Assembly (NCBI GenBank): GCA_964567745.1
Contig: CAZMNY010000008.1
Span: forward strand, 124,001 to 188,000
Length of the DNA stretch: 64,000 nucleotides
Direction: 5' to 3'
From: CAZMNY01 sp964567745
GTDB lineage: Bacteria; Planctomycetota; Planctomycetia; Pirellulales; Pirellulaceae
Notes under the pieces: generated by a model
Seen by the model: only the letters and a program-made list of their open reading frames with translations
What the model was told of the DNA's origin: nothing
Databases searched by the model: none
Translations under genes and position numbers: made by a program
In this document: positions 28,162 through 36,962 of the stretch, in pieces
How positions within the stretch are numbered: the first letter of the stretch is position 1
Layout: each line of letters begins with the position of its first letter

Positions 28162-28677
28162 ATGAATGACAACCGAGAAAAGTTCGAGGTTGAAATCGAT
28201 GCGGTTAATCGACAGTCCACCCATGTCGATATGCAACCCTTTAAGGACGCCGCCGAGCTCATACTTCGAGATTTTGGCGTCGATTCCGGCGCGATCAGCA
28301 TCGCCGTCGTCGACGACGAGACGATGCATGAACTGAATCGTGAGCATTTGTCGCACGATTATCCAACCGATGTGTTGAGTTTTCTCCTTGAGCACGATGA
28401 ATCGAGGTTGGAGGGAGAGGTGATTGTCAGCATCGACTATGCAGCTGGCGAAGCGGCCAAGTGGGGTTGGTCCGCGGATGACGAGCTGCTTCTTTACGTC
28501 GTTCACGGAATGCTGCACTTAGTTGGGTTCGATGACCACTCCGAATCCGATCGGCTCGCCATGCGTCGCAAGGAAGTCGAGTATTTCAAGGCGTTGGGGC
28601 GGCCGACGCCTCCCGGCCGCGCGGAGACCGGCGGCTCAAGCAACAATCGGGAAACGGCCCAAGGACTCGGTGAATGA
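28162..28677 (+). CDS. ybeY: Endoribonuclease YbeY (rRNA maturation)
   Basis: 171 residues. Central VVDDETMHELNREHLSHDYPTDVLSF and the zinc motif HGMLHLVGFDDH (res 115-126, His115, His119, His126) identify YbeY; the usual GYDH is GFDDH, with one extra Asp. The C-terminal 25 residues are a low-complexity tail (PTPPGRAETGGSSNNRE). It processes the 16S rRNA 3' end and takes part in ribosome quality control. Its stop overlaps the next start (ATGA). Confidence 0.93.
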   Translation: MNDNREKFEVEIDAVNRQSTHVDMQPFKDAAELILRDFGVDSGAISIAVVDDETMHELNREHLSHDYPTDVLSFLLEHDESRLEGEVIVSIDYAAGEAAKWGWSADDELLLYVVHGMLHLVGFDDHSESDRLAMRRKEVEYFKALGRPTPPGRAETGGSSNNRETAQGLGE

Positions 28678-29969
28678 CGCCCAGCATGTTTCTTGCCATC
28701 GCATTATTTGCGATCGTCTCGGCCACGCTGATGGCCATCGGCGGCAGGATCTTGGTCGATTTCTCCAGACGCGACTTGGATATCTATTGTCGCCGCCACC
28801 GAATGGGCGAGCGGTTCGCCATGATCATGGCGACTCATGATCAAGTCGCCTTGGCCGTCGATAGCGTCCGAACCGTATCGGTTGTCGTGGCGATCGCTAG
28901 CGGCTCGCTGTATTTTCTTCAATCGCCAACATCGGAGCCGATCTCGTTCGGCCGATTTCTTGTGTTCGCCGGATCCGCCATCTTCATCTTGCTGATGCTA
29001 CTTCATTGGATTCCGTTGGCGACCGTCAAGTTGTTCTCGGCACCGCTTTTGACTCGCACTTGGCTGCTCTGGCGGACCGTCGCTGTGCTGGCTTTCCCAT
29101 TGACGCTTGGGGTTGCTCTATTCAGCACCTTGCTGCGTCGAGCATCCGGCCGCCCCAAACCGACGGATGAGGAGGGCGAAGAGGCGTTTGAAGATGAGAT
29201 TCGAGCGATTGTGACGTCGGGCATGCGCGAAGGATTCATGGAAGAGGACGCGCGCGAAATGATCGAAGGCGTGATGGATCTTGGCGATCGAACTGCCGAG
29301 AACATCATGACTTCGCGCAATGAAGTCGACGCGATCAGCAGCGTCGTCGATTGGGCTGAGTTGCTGAACCATGTCACTCTGATTAAGCGAACTCGCGTAC
29401 CGGTCTATAGCAATTCGCTCGACGAAGTTATCGGAGTGCTTTATGTCAAAGACCTCTTGCCAGAGTTGGCCAAGAGTCCCGAAGAGAGGCGAACGCTTGC
29501 CGAGATTGCTCGTACGCCTTGGTTCGTTCCCGACTCGATTCCCGTGGATGATCTGCTTCAGGAATTCCTGGGAACTCGCATGCATCTTGCAATCGTCGTC
29601 GACGAATACGGGGCGATCGCTGGCGTAGTGACGATCGAAGACGTGCTCGAGGAGATCGTGGGCGAGATTCAAGATGAATCGGACGCCGAGCAGGCTCCGC
29701 AAGAGTTTGAAACGATTGACAGTCAAACGGCGATCGTAGCGGCTCAAACTCAAATCGAGGACGTCAACGATCGACTCGGCATCGCCATTCCCGAGTCCGA
29801 CGTTTACGACACGCTGGGCGGATTCGTCATTGCCAACCTGGGATACATCCCCGAGCCGGGCGAGATGATCTCGGAAAACGGGTATGAACTGACTGTCATG
29901 GAATCGAATCGTCGCCGCGTGATCAAGGTCAAGGTGAAGCAGCTCTCATCACAACGCGAGTCGGCGTGA
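28674..29969 (+). CDS. CNNM/CorC-type membrane protein with CBS pair
   Basis: 431 residues. Four hydrophobic segments (res ~3-22, 60-82, 92-115, 125-145) form a DUF21-like membrane part. Then EDEIRAIVTSGMREGFMEEDAREMI, two CBS domains (TAENIMTSRNEVDAIS ... VIGVLYVKDLL and FVPDSIPVDDLLQEF ... AIVVDEYGAIAGVVTIED) and a C-terminal CorC_HlyC FAD-binding-like domain (VYDTLGGFVIANLGYIPEPG). The family is linked to Mg/Co efflux or homeostasis. Start overlaps ybeY by 4 nt, as in many bacteria where ybeY precedes corC. Confidence 0.9.
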   Translation: MTPSMFLAIALFAIVSATLMAIGGRILVDFSRRDLDIYCRRHRMGERFAMIMATHDQVALAVDSVRTVSVVVAIASGSLYFLQSPTSEPISFGRFLVFAGSAIFILLMLLHWIPLATVKLFSAPLLTRTWLLWRTVAVLAFPLTLGVALFSTLLRRASGRPKPTDEEGEEAFEDEIRAIVTSGMREGFMEEDAREMIEGVMDLGDRTAENIMTSRNEVDAISSVVDWAELLNHVTLIKRTRVPVYSNSLDEVIGVLYVKDLLPELAKSPEERRTLAEIARTPWFVPDSIPVDDLLQEFLGTRMHLAIVVDEYGAIAGVVTIEDVLEEIVGEIQDESDAEQAPQEFETIDSQTAIVAAQTQIEDVNDRLGIAIPESDVYDTLGGFVIANLGYIPEPGEMISENGYELTVMESNRRRVIKVKVKQLSSQRESA

Positions 29970-30050
29970 GTCGGTACAGGATCATCTATAGTGGGCGGCC
30001 TTAGCAGCGAGTCACGCCTGAACCTCAATTGCTGACGAAGCACGACAACC

Positions 30051-30794
30051 ATGTCTAGCGAAAAAACTTCGGCCATCGTGGTTCGTGTGATCGACTTTAG
30101 CGAGACAAGCTGTGTGGTGACCTGCTTTACTCGCGATTTTGGGAAAGTGGTGGGGCTGGCCAAGGGAGCGAGACGTCCCAAAGGGCCGTTCGAGGGTGCT
30201 ATTGACCTACTCGCCGTCTGTCGCATAGTGTTCCTCCACAAATCATCCGAAACGCTCGACTTGTTAACCGAGGCAAAGTTAGATCGCAGATTTCGCGGTT
30301 CGTCCCGCGGTCTGTCCTACTTGTATGCCGGTTACTACATTGCCGAGCTGCTGCGCGAATTAACGGAGGATGGCGACCCGTATCCGGAGCTGTTTGACGA
30401 ATCGATTCGCTTGTTGCGGGCGTTGGAGGCGGATACGGATTGGCGTGATGTTGTGTTGCGTTTCGAGCTCTTTGCATTGGGGAGTTTGGGACTCTTACCG
30501 TCGCTAAGTGTTTGTGTTCAATGCGGTTGTGATTTAAAAAAACCTCAGCAACGAGTCTCATTTGCTCCGATTGCTGGCGGCGTATTGTGTCCAAATTGTC
30601 GAGGCGGCCAGAAGAACGTAATTAGCGTTTCCAGCGGTGCGATCGACGTGTTGAAACAGTTTAGCCAAACGGAAAACTCGGCCGATTGCCGGCTCCCTAA
30701 GCAATTGCGAGGGGAAATACGAGGGATAATGGGCCATTACATGGCGAACCTGATGGGGCGCCGGCCACGTATGCATAGCTATGTGAGTCAATGA
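30051..30794 (+). CDS. recO: DNA repair protein RecO
   Basis: 247 residues. N-terminal OB-fold (KTSAIVVRVIDFSETSCVVTC, DFGKVVGLAKGARRPKGPF), helical middle, and a four-Cys zinc site CVQCGC ... CPNCRGG (about res 154-185). It loads RecA onto SSB-coated DNA with RecR in RecF-type recombination. It ends the phoH-ybeY-corC-recO run, an arrangement resembling the Firmicutes phoH-ybeY-era-recO order, with era missing here. Confidence 0.92.
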   Translation: MSSEKTSAIVVRVIDFSETSCVVTCFTRDFGKVVGLAKGARRPKGPFEGAIDLLAVCRIVFLHKSSETLDLLTEAKLDRRFRGSSRGLSYLYAGYYIAELLRELTEDGDPYPELFDESIRLLRALEADTDWRDVVLRFELFALGSLGLLPSLSVCVQCGCDLKKPQQRVSFAPIAGGVLCPNCRGGQKNVISVSSGAIDVLKQFSQTENSADCRLPKQLRGEIRGIMGHYMANLMGRRPRMHSYVSQ

Positions 30795-30867
30795 AACGGC
30801 TGCATCAACAGACTGACAAAATAGACGCTGAGCTCAATCGGCGAATTCAATGGGCAAGGATGTCCTT

Positions 30868-32124
30868 ATGCTAAGGCAGTTGAACGGAATCAAGTGGGTT
30901 GTGTGTTGTTCGCTACTAGCGTCTGGCTGTACGTCGCTTCAACAGAACGACCGATCGCTCACCGCGTACGAACAGACTCGGCAGCAGATGGAGACGGGCG
31001 TGTATCGACCCGTGTCGTATGAAGGTGCCGAGCAAACCGAGGAGATCGCGGATCACGGGTTTACGCTCGAATCGCTATCGCCCGACAGTCTTAACCTGCA
31101 ATTCTTGAACGCCACCGGTCGCGGACCCAACCCGACGGTCGCACAGCAACACTTCAACGAAGCTCAGCAACTCTACGCCAAGGCGGCTGCGCGAAACGAC
31201 GCGACGCGACAGAACCAATTCGCCCAGGCTGCGGCGCTTTACGAAAAGGCGGCCGACCGCTGGCCCGAATCGGCATTGCAGCAGGACGCTCTCTATTGGG
31301 CCGGTCAATCGTACTATTTCGCCGACGAGTACCCGGCAGCGAATCAACAGTTTGAATTGCTGCTGAAAAAGTTTCCGAACTCGAAATACTTGGACGCAGT
31401 TGAAGCGAGACGGTTTTCGATCGCCATGTATTGGTTCGCCTTGGACGAGCAAGATCCGGAATCGGTTCTGGAATTCAATTTTGCGGACAAGAAGCGACCT
31501 CTTCGCGACACCCATGGCAATGCCGCTCGGATTCTTGACCGAATTCGACTGGACGACCCTCGCGGTAAACTTGCCGATGACGCGACGCTTGCTGCTGCCA
31601 ACGCGGCGTTCCGCGACGGGAACTTTATCAAGGCGGACGAATACTATACCGATCTGCGCAAGTCATTTCCGAGCAGCGAGCATCAGTTTTCAGCCCACTT
31701 GCTTGGCATGCAAGCGAAACTCCGCAGCTACTTGGGGCCCGATTATTCCGGAACGCCTTTGGACGAGGCGGCCAAGTTGATCGAACAGATTCGCAAGCAG
31801 TTTCCCAATGAAGCGGGGGAGCAACGTGAATTGTTGGCGCGATCCTACGCCAAAATCCGACTTGCCAACGCCGAACGAAAATGGGCTCGGGCGCAATACC
31901 GCGATCGACGCAGCGAGTTTCGGGCGGCTCGGATCTTCTACGAAGAAGTCGCCGAACAATTTGCCGACACGCCCTATGCCGCTCAGGCCCAAACGCGGAT
32001 TGGCCAGATCGCCAACTTGCCCGCCACGCCAGAGACGCGATTCGGCTGGCTCGTCGACGCGTTTCCCGCTCGCGATGACAAACCCCTGATGACGACCAAC
32101 CCGCTCGACGCGATTCGTCGTTAA
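30868..32124 (+). CDS. TPR lipoprotein, BamD/YfiO-like
   Basis: About 418 residues from the ATG at 30868, chosen because AAGGA sits seven bases upstream and the signal peptide then reads MLRQLNGIKWVVCCSLLASGC with lipobox LASG-C. TPR-like repeats extend through the protein (ALYEKAADRWPESALQQDALYWAG, QFELLLKKFPNSKYLDAVEAR, ADEYYTDLRKSFPSSEHQF, IFYEEVAEQFADTPYAAQA), matching the BamD pattern of helical pairs. It is longer than E. coli BamD (about 245 aa). Outer-membrane barrel assembly is the inferred role, supported by the lptE-like gene 13 nt downstream. Confidence 0.82.
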   Translation: MLRQLNGIKWVVCCSLLASGCTSLQQNDRSLTAYEQTRQQMETGVYRPVSYEGAEQTEEIADHGFTLESLSPDSLNLQFLNATGRGPNPTVAQQHFNEAQQLYAKAAARNDATRQNQFAQAAALYEKAADRWPESALQQDALYWAGQSYYFADEYPAANQQFELLLKKFPNSKYLDAVEARRFSIAMYWFALDEQDPESVLEFNFADKKRPLRDTHGNAARILDRIRLDDPRGKLADDATLAAANAAFRDGNFIKADEYYTDLRKSFPSSEHQFSAHLLGMQAKLRSYLGPDYSGTPLDEAAKLIEQIRKQFPNEAGEQRELLARSYAKIRLANAERKWARAQYRDRRSEFRAARIFYEEVAEQFADTPYAAQAQTRIGQIANLPATPETRFGWLVDAFPARDDKPLMTTNPLDAIRR

Positions 32125-32137
32125 CGAGGCAGTTACT

Positions 32138-32728
32138 TTGATAATCTCTTCCCGCGATGGCTCCGGCCAAACCGCAGCGAACTCGTCAGTTCGATTTTAC
32201 GTCGGATCATCTATCAGTACGCTCATCGCCCTAACTTGTCTTTTGAGCCAAGGGTGCGCCGGCTACCAAGTCGGCTCGCGAACGCTGTTTCGCCCCGACA
32301 TTCGCACCGTGCACGTGCCGATGTTTTATTCAGACGCGTTGCGGCGAAACGTGGCTGAGTGGCTCACGGAAGCCGTTGTCAAAGAAGTCGAGAACCGCAC
32401 GCCGTACAAAGTTGTCGCAGCCGCCACCGCCGACACGGTGCTCAGCGGACGCGTCCTCTCGATTTCTAAAACCGGACTGGCCGAGACGGCGAACGACGAT
32501 CTACGCGACTTGGAAGTCGAGCTCTACGTTGAAGTGCGCTGGCAGGACAACGCGGGCAATATTCTGATGCAACACGTCGCCGTGCCGATCGAGACCGCCG
32601 CGGTGACCTCAGCCACGGCGTCGCACTTTATTCCGGAGGCGGGCCAATCCATGGTGACAGCGCAGCAGCGAGACATTCGCCGCGCCGCGCAGCAAATCGT
32701 CTCATTGATGGAATTCACGCCACTCTAG
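32138..32728 (+). CDS. lptE: LPS-assembly lipoprotein LptE-like
   Basis: 196 residues from TTG at 32138. Signal peptide with lipobox (LIALTCLLSQGC), then GYQVGSRTLFRPDIRTVHVP and EWLTEAVVKEVENRTPYKVV, the family pattern in which a small lipoprotein presents an alpha-beta domain. Members plug the LptD barrel that delivers LPS to the outer leaflet. With the BamD-like neighbour it forms an outer-membrane assembly pair. Gene symbol is by family resemblance. Confidence 0.8.
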   Translation: MIISSRDGSGQTAANSSVRFYVGSSISTLIALTCLLSQGCAGYQVGSRTLFRPDIRTVHVPMFYSDALRRNVAEWLTEAVVKEVENRTPYKVVAAATADTVLSGRVLSISKTGLAETANDDLRDLEVELYVEVRWQDNAGNILMQHVAVPIETAAVTSATASHFIPEAGQSMVTAQQRDIRRAAQQIVSLMEFTPL

Positions 32729-32895
32729 GCCTGACGTCGGCGACCACTTAAACTGACGGCCTTACCCATCCGGCGAGGCGACCGGTGCAACATCATCAGC
32801 CTCGCGGGCCGTCGAAATCAGCCGCTCTGCGCAGCTCGAATCGTAAGCTGCTTCGCAGACTCCCATGGCTCAAATTCATTCAGCTGAGAAAATAA

Positions 32896-33801
32896 GTGCA
32901 ACGTCGTCAGGCATCGTTGTCGGATCGGTTCGTCAATCGCGCGTTGAGTTGGCGATTGCGCACTCGAACAATTGCACTTGCCGATCGCCCCTTGATTATG
33001 GGCATTGTCAATGTCACGCCGGACAGCTTCTCGGATGGCGGCATGTTCCTCGCTCCCGAAAAGGCGATTGAACTCGGTCTGAAACTCGGCGAAGAAGGCG
33101 CCGACATTCTCGACATCGGCGGCGAGAGCACTCGGCCCTATTCCGACCCGGTTTCTCTTGCTGAGGAGCTCGCTCGCACTGAGCAAGTCGTACGCGGATT
33201 GGCCGAGCGAACGGCGTTGCCGATTTCGATCGACACGTCGAAATCCCAAGTGGCCAAGGCCGCCATCGATTGCGGTGCCGAAATTATTAACGATGTGACC
33301 GGATTCGAAGGCGATCCGCTGATGAGCCAGGTGGCGGTCGATAGCGGCGCGGGCGTGTGCGTCATGCATATGCAAGGCGACCCGCAGACGATGCAAGACA
33401 ACCCGACCTATGACAACGTCGTTGAGGACATTTTTGAATACTTGCGGCGGCGAAAAGAGCATTTGATTTCGTGTGGCATCGAGCTCGATCGGATTTGTCT
33501 CGATCCGGGAATCGGTTTTGGGAAGACGCACCAGCACAATCTGACTCTGGCAGCGGCGTGTGGCCGATTCCACGACTTGGGGCAACCTCTGCTTGTGGGG
33601 CATTCGCGTAAAGGATTCATTGCCAAGTTGATCGGCGACAAAGAGTGCGACCGATCATTCGCGAGCGTTGGCGTCGGTCTCGCGCTAGCTCGCCAAGGCG
33701 TGCAGATTCTCCGCGTTCACGACGTCGCGGCTCACCGACAGGCGTGGACTCTTTTCGCTGCCTGCGGCGGTGTCGACGGCAAGGAGGCCCGTCTCACTTG
33801 A
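32896..33801 (+). CDS. folP: Dihydropteroate synthase
   Basis: 301 residues from GTG at 32896. Both family signatures are intact: IMGIVNVTPDSFSDGG and GADILDIGGESTRP, then SIDTSK, INDVTGF, VCVMHMQGDPQTMQ, CLDPGIGFGKT and VGHSRKGFI with the pABA/pterin-binding Lys-Arg region. It joins pteridine pyrophosphate and p-aminobenzoate; it is the sulfonamide target. Its stop codon overlaps the TTG of the next gene. Confidence 0.95.
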   Translation: MQRRQASLSDRFVNRALSWRLRTRTIALADRPLIMGIVNVTPDSFSDGGMFLAPEKAIELGLKLGEEGADILDIGGESTRPYSDPVSLAEELARTEQVVRGLAERTALPISIDTSKSQVAKAAIDCGAEIINDVTGFEGDPLMSQVAVDSGAGVCVMHMQGDPQTMQDNPTYDNVVEDIFEYLRRRKEHLISCGIELDRICLDPGIGFGKTHQHNLTLAAACGRFHDLGQPLLVGHSRKGFIAKLIGDKECDRSFASVGVGLALARQGVQILRVHDVAAHRQAWTLFAACGGVDGKEARLT

Positions 33802-34409
33802 CCCATCGCCCGAGCAAACTGGACGCCAGCGAGAGCAGTCAAGCCGGTTCGAGCGTCGGAGCGAATCCGTATGCGAGCCCGAAATCAGAGGACGAAGGGC
33901 GAGTCACGGTCGCGACGGGACCCGCTTGGGGGATTCTCTTTGGCCCAATCCACGGCTCGACCTTCGGCGTCTTTGCCGGCGTGTCGCTGGCGATCATCGT
34001 CACGATCTTTTACGCGGTCACTCGGCTACCTGGCTGGTTTGGGCCCTCAGACGGAATGCTCATCCGTTTGCTTCTCTATTTCGTACTCGCCGGAATGGTC
34101 GGTGGGGTCGCGGGCATGGCCGTGGGCGCGGTTGGCGGCGCGATCGTCGGACTGTCCAGTCGCTGGAGTAAGACATCGCTGCACCAGACCGGCGCCGTCG
34201 TCTTCGGGATGCTTGGCGGAGGGATCGCGCTGTTCAACGGTGGTCGTTCGTTGGGCGAGTCGGACAGCTCGTGGAAACTCCTACCATTTGGCGCCGCGAT
34301 CGTAGTCGCCACCTTGTACGCCGCCGCCGCGGGACGAAGAACGGGTCTGTCGATTCAGTCGAAACTGCAACGCTTGGAATCTGACCAAGGGGCCAACGAC
34401 GGCTCGTGA
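33798..34409 (+). CDS. Small integral membrane protein with N-terminal NPYASP motif
   Basis: 203 residues from a TTG at 33798 that overlaps the folP stop (TTGA); AAGGAGG ten bases upstream supports this start rather than the longer Arg-rich frame inside folP. The first 40 residues are hydrophilic with NPYASPKSEDE, a motif often seen at the N-terminus of planctomycete membrane proteins. About five hydrophobic, Gly-rich segments follow (FGVFAGVSLAIIVTIFYAV, LLLYFVLAGMVGGVAGMAVG, TGAVVFGMLGGGIALF, LPFGAAIVVATLYAAAA). Function unknown; translationally coupled to folP. Confidence 0.75.
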   Translation: MTHRPSKLDASESSQAGSSVGANPYASPKSEDEGRVTVATGPAWGILFGPIHGSTFGVFAGVSLAIIVTIFYAVTRLPGWFGPSDGMLIRLLLYFVLAGMVGGVAGMAVGAVGGAIVGLSSRWSKTSLHQTGAVVFGMLGGGIALFNGGRSLGESDSSWKLLPFGAAIVVATLYAAAAGRRTGLSIQSKLQRLESDQGANDGS

Positions 34410-34572
34410 TTATCGGGTCGTCGCCGGATGCTAGCGAAGCTCGCTTGCAACGCTCAGCAATTCCAACGATAAAGCAGTTGACGGAAAGCCGCTAAACCGC
34501 CAGCCGACATTGACGCAAACGACGGTTTTCACGATACTTCGCTCGCTTTTTCCGCGTTTTCTCGGAGCCCCG

Positions 34573-35844
34573 ATGGCCACGGTAGAGAATCCAGAACTGA
34601 AAACGTATTGCCTCGACGTCGCAAGCAATGCGAAGAGATCTTCCGCCGAGCTGGCGCTGGCCACTTGCGCCGTAAAAAACCTCTGGTTGGAAACTGCGGC
34701 AAGCAATATTCGGTCGGGCCAATCGACAATCCTCGCGGCGAATGAGCAGGACATCGAGGCCGCGCCCGGGTTTGGTTTGACAAGTGCTCAGGTTGACCGG
34801 CTCCGACTGACTCCCGACCGCATCGAAGCGATTGCTTCCGGGCTTGAGGAGGTTGCCGCGTTACCCGATCCCGTTGGCGACATGATCGATTTTTCACGTC
34901 GGCCCAACGGATTGGAAATCAGCAAGATTCGAGTGCCGTTAGGCGTCGTTTTCTTCATCTACGAGTCGCGTCCCAACGTGACGGCCGATGCCGCGGCGAT
35001 TTGTGTGAAGAGCGGCAATGCTGTGATCTTGCGAGGCGGCAAAGAGGCGGCGAATTCAAGCCGAGCGATCGTCGACTGCTTGCATGCGGCCTCCGCTCAG
35101 CTGGCGATTCCCGCTGACGCCATTCAGCTTGTGAGCACCAGCGATCGCGACGCAGTCGGACACTTCCTCGGACTCAACGAGTTCATTGATGTTGCGATAC
35201 CTCGAGGCGGAGAGGGTTTGATTCGTCGAGTTTCGCAAGACGCGACGATGCCGGTTATCAAACACTTTGCCGGCAACTGCCACGTGTACGTCGATGAACA
35301 TGCGGATGAGACGGTCGCGATCGATGTCGTTGTCAATTCAAAATGCCATCGCCTGGGCGTCTGCAACGCATGCGAGTCGTTGCTCGTCCACTCAAACGTT
35401 GCCGCGGCCATGCTCCCCAAACTGGCCGCCGCGCTGTGCGGGCAGGGCGTCGAATTGCGAGGCTGCAAACGGACCTGTGACTTGGTCGATGCCGCTTCGC
35501 TTGCCAGTGAGGATGATTACGCGGCGGAGTTTCTTGATGCGATCATTTCCATCAAAGTCGTCGACGATTTGAACGAAGCGATTGATCACATTAACCGATA
35601 CGGTTCGCATCATACCGACGCGATCATAACCAAGGACTTGGCCGCTTCCCGCAAGTTCACGTCGGCGGTGGACAGCTCGGCGGTGATGGTCAACGCGAGC
35701 ACGAGATTCAATGACGGGCAGGAGTTCGGTTTAGGCGCCGAGATTGGAATCAGCACCGATCGATTCCACGCTCGTGGGCCTTGCGGTCTAAAAGAGCTGA
35801 CGAGTTATAAGTACGTCGTGCACGGCGAGGGGCATGTTAGGTAG
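34573..35844 (+). CDS. proA: Gamma-glutamyl phosphate reductase (glutamate-5-semialdehyde dehydrogenase)
   Basis: About 423 residues from the ATG at 34573 (GGAG nine bases before), 21 codons into the longest frame. Conserved blocks: RVPLGVVFFIYESRPNVTADAAA, LRGGKEAANSS, PRGGEGLIRRV, HFAGNCHVYVDE, and the catalytic Cys264 in CNACESLLVH. C-terminal ALGAEIGIS-type motif (LGAEIGISTDRFHARGP). Second step of proline synthesis, NADPH-dependent. No proB is seen next to it. Confidence 0.95.
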   Translation: MATVENPELKTYCLDVASNAKRSSAELALATCAVKNLWLETAASNIRSGQSTILAANEQDIEAAPGFGLTSAQVDRLRLTPDRIEAIASGLEEVAALPDPVGDMIDFSRRPNGLEISKIRVPLGVVFFIYESRPNVTADAAAICVKSGNAVILRGGKEAANSSRAIVDCLHAASAQLAIPADAIQLVSTSDRDAVGHFLGLNEFIDVAIPRGGEGLIRRVSQDATMPVIKHFAGNCHVYVDEHADETVAIDVVVNSKCHRLGVCNACESLLVHSNVAAAMLPKLAAALCGQGVELRGCKRTCDLVDAASLASEDDYAAEFLDAIISIKVVDDLNEAIDHINRYGSHHTDAIITKDLAASRKFTSAVDSSAVMVNASTRFNDGQEFGLGAEIGISTDRFHARGPCGLKELTSYKYVVHGEGHVR

Positions 35845-35906
35845 CCTGTGCGACGGCAGGCCTTTCCCTGCAGGATGCGGTTGAAGAGTTCAAAGGAGTG
35901 AATGCG

Positions 35907-36923
35907 ATGGCCGATGAGGTCCTATCAAAAAACGAAGTTGAGGATCTGCTGACGTCGCTATCTAGCGACGCATCCGCTTCGCCGGCGGCGACGACGCCCG
36001 TGCCAGCGGCAGCGCGTCCGACTCTTCCCAGGAGTCGTGAAAAGGTAAATCCTTACGACTTCAAGCGGCCGGAGCGCGTTGGCAAAGAGCAAATGCGCTC
36101 GCTGCAGACGCTCCATGAAGGGTTTGGCCGCAACTTTGGGGCGTCGCTGTCCGCCATGTTGCGAACGATTGTCGACGTTAAATTGACGAGCGTCGATCAA
36201 CTGACTTACAGCGAATTCGTGTTCAGCCTCGATACGCCAACCTGCTTTAATTTGGTTCGCGCCAAACCGTTGGAAGGCAACTTGATCTTGGACATACACC
36301 CGTCCGTGCTTTTTCCCATAGTCGATCGACTGTTGGGCGGCGGGAAAGAACCGCAGCAAACGGCTCGACGCCCTTTGACCGAAATCGAATTGCGGCTCGT
36401 CTCACGCGTCACCGACAAGTTCCTCGAAGAACTTCGTGTGGCGTGGGAAAACGTGCTTGAACTCGATTTGTCAATTGAGCGTGTGGAGAGCAACCCACAA
36501 CTAGTTCAGATCGTGCCGCCGAACGAAGTTGTGGTGCTGATCAGTTTTGAATTGACGCTCGGTAAGACTCGCGGAATGCTCAACCTCTGCATTCCGTTCA
36601 ACTCTATTGAGCGTATCGGTAGTTCATTGTCGTCGAACTCGTGGTCGAGCTATCGACGAAGCGGATCGAGTGAAGAGACTCGCGAGCTAATTTCGAAACG
36701 ACTGAACGAGGCTGAGGTCGAGTTGGTGGCGACGTTGGCTCGAACCAAGATCAGCACAGGCGACCTCGTCGAGCTGCGTGTTGGCGACATCATTACGACC
36801 GATCACGATGTGAAGTCGCCGCTTGAAATCGCGGTTGAGGGCGTCAAGAAGTTCAACGCGTCTCCGGGAGCGTGGAAGGGCCGCAAAGCGGTTGAGATCC
36901 AAACTCCGCGAATTGAGGAGTAG
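35907..36923 (+). CDS. fliM: Flagellar motor switch protein FliM
   Basis: About 338 residues from the ATG at 35907; AAGGAG at 35891-35896 is too close to the GTG at 35898. N-terminal LSKNEVEDLLTSL is the CheY-P-binding helix, followed by a Ser/Pro/Ala linker. The CheC-like middle domain starts near PYDFKRPERVGKEQMRSLQ and includes FVFSLDTPTCFNLV. The SpoA (C-ring) domain is at the C-terminus (VELVATLARTKISTGDLVELRVGDII). It forms the rotor C-ring and reverses rotation. It is the only flagellar gene in this window. Confidence 0.94.
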   Translation: MADEVLSKNEVEDLLTSLSSDASASPAATTPVPAAARPTLPRSREKVNPYDFKRPERVGKEQMRSLQTLHEGFGRNFGASLSAMLRTIVDVKLTSVDQLTYSEFVFSLDTPTCFNLVRAKPLEGNLILDIHPSVLFPIVDRLLGGGKEPQQTARRPLTEIELRLVSRVTDKFLEELRVAWENVLELDLSIERVESNPQLVQIVPPNEVVVLISFELTLGKTRGMLNLCIPFNSIERIGSSLSSNSWSSYRRSGSSEETRELISKRLNEAEVELVATLARTKISTGDLVELRVGDIITTDHDVKSPLEIAVEGVKKFNASPGAWKGRKAVEIQTPRIEE

Positions 36924-36962
36924 TCGGCGCTTCTGAGTGTTACCGTCAAGCGGCGCGCGGGG

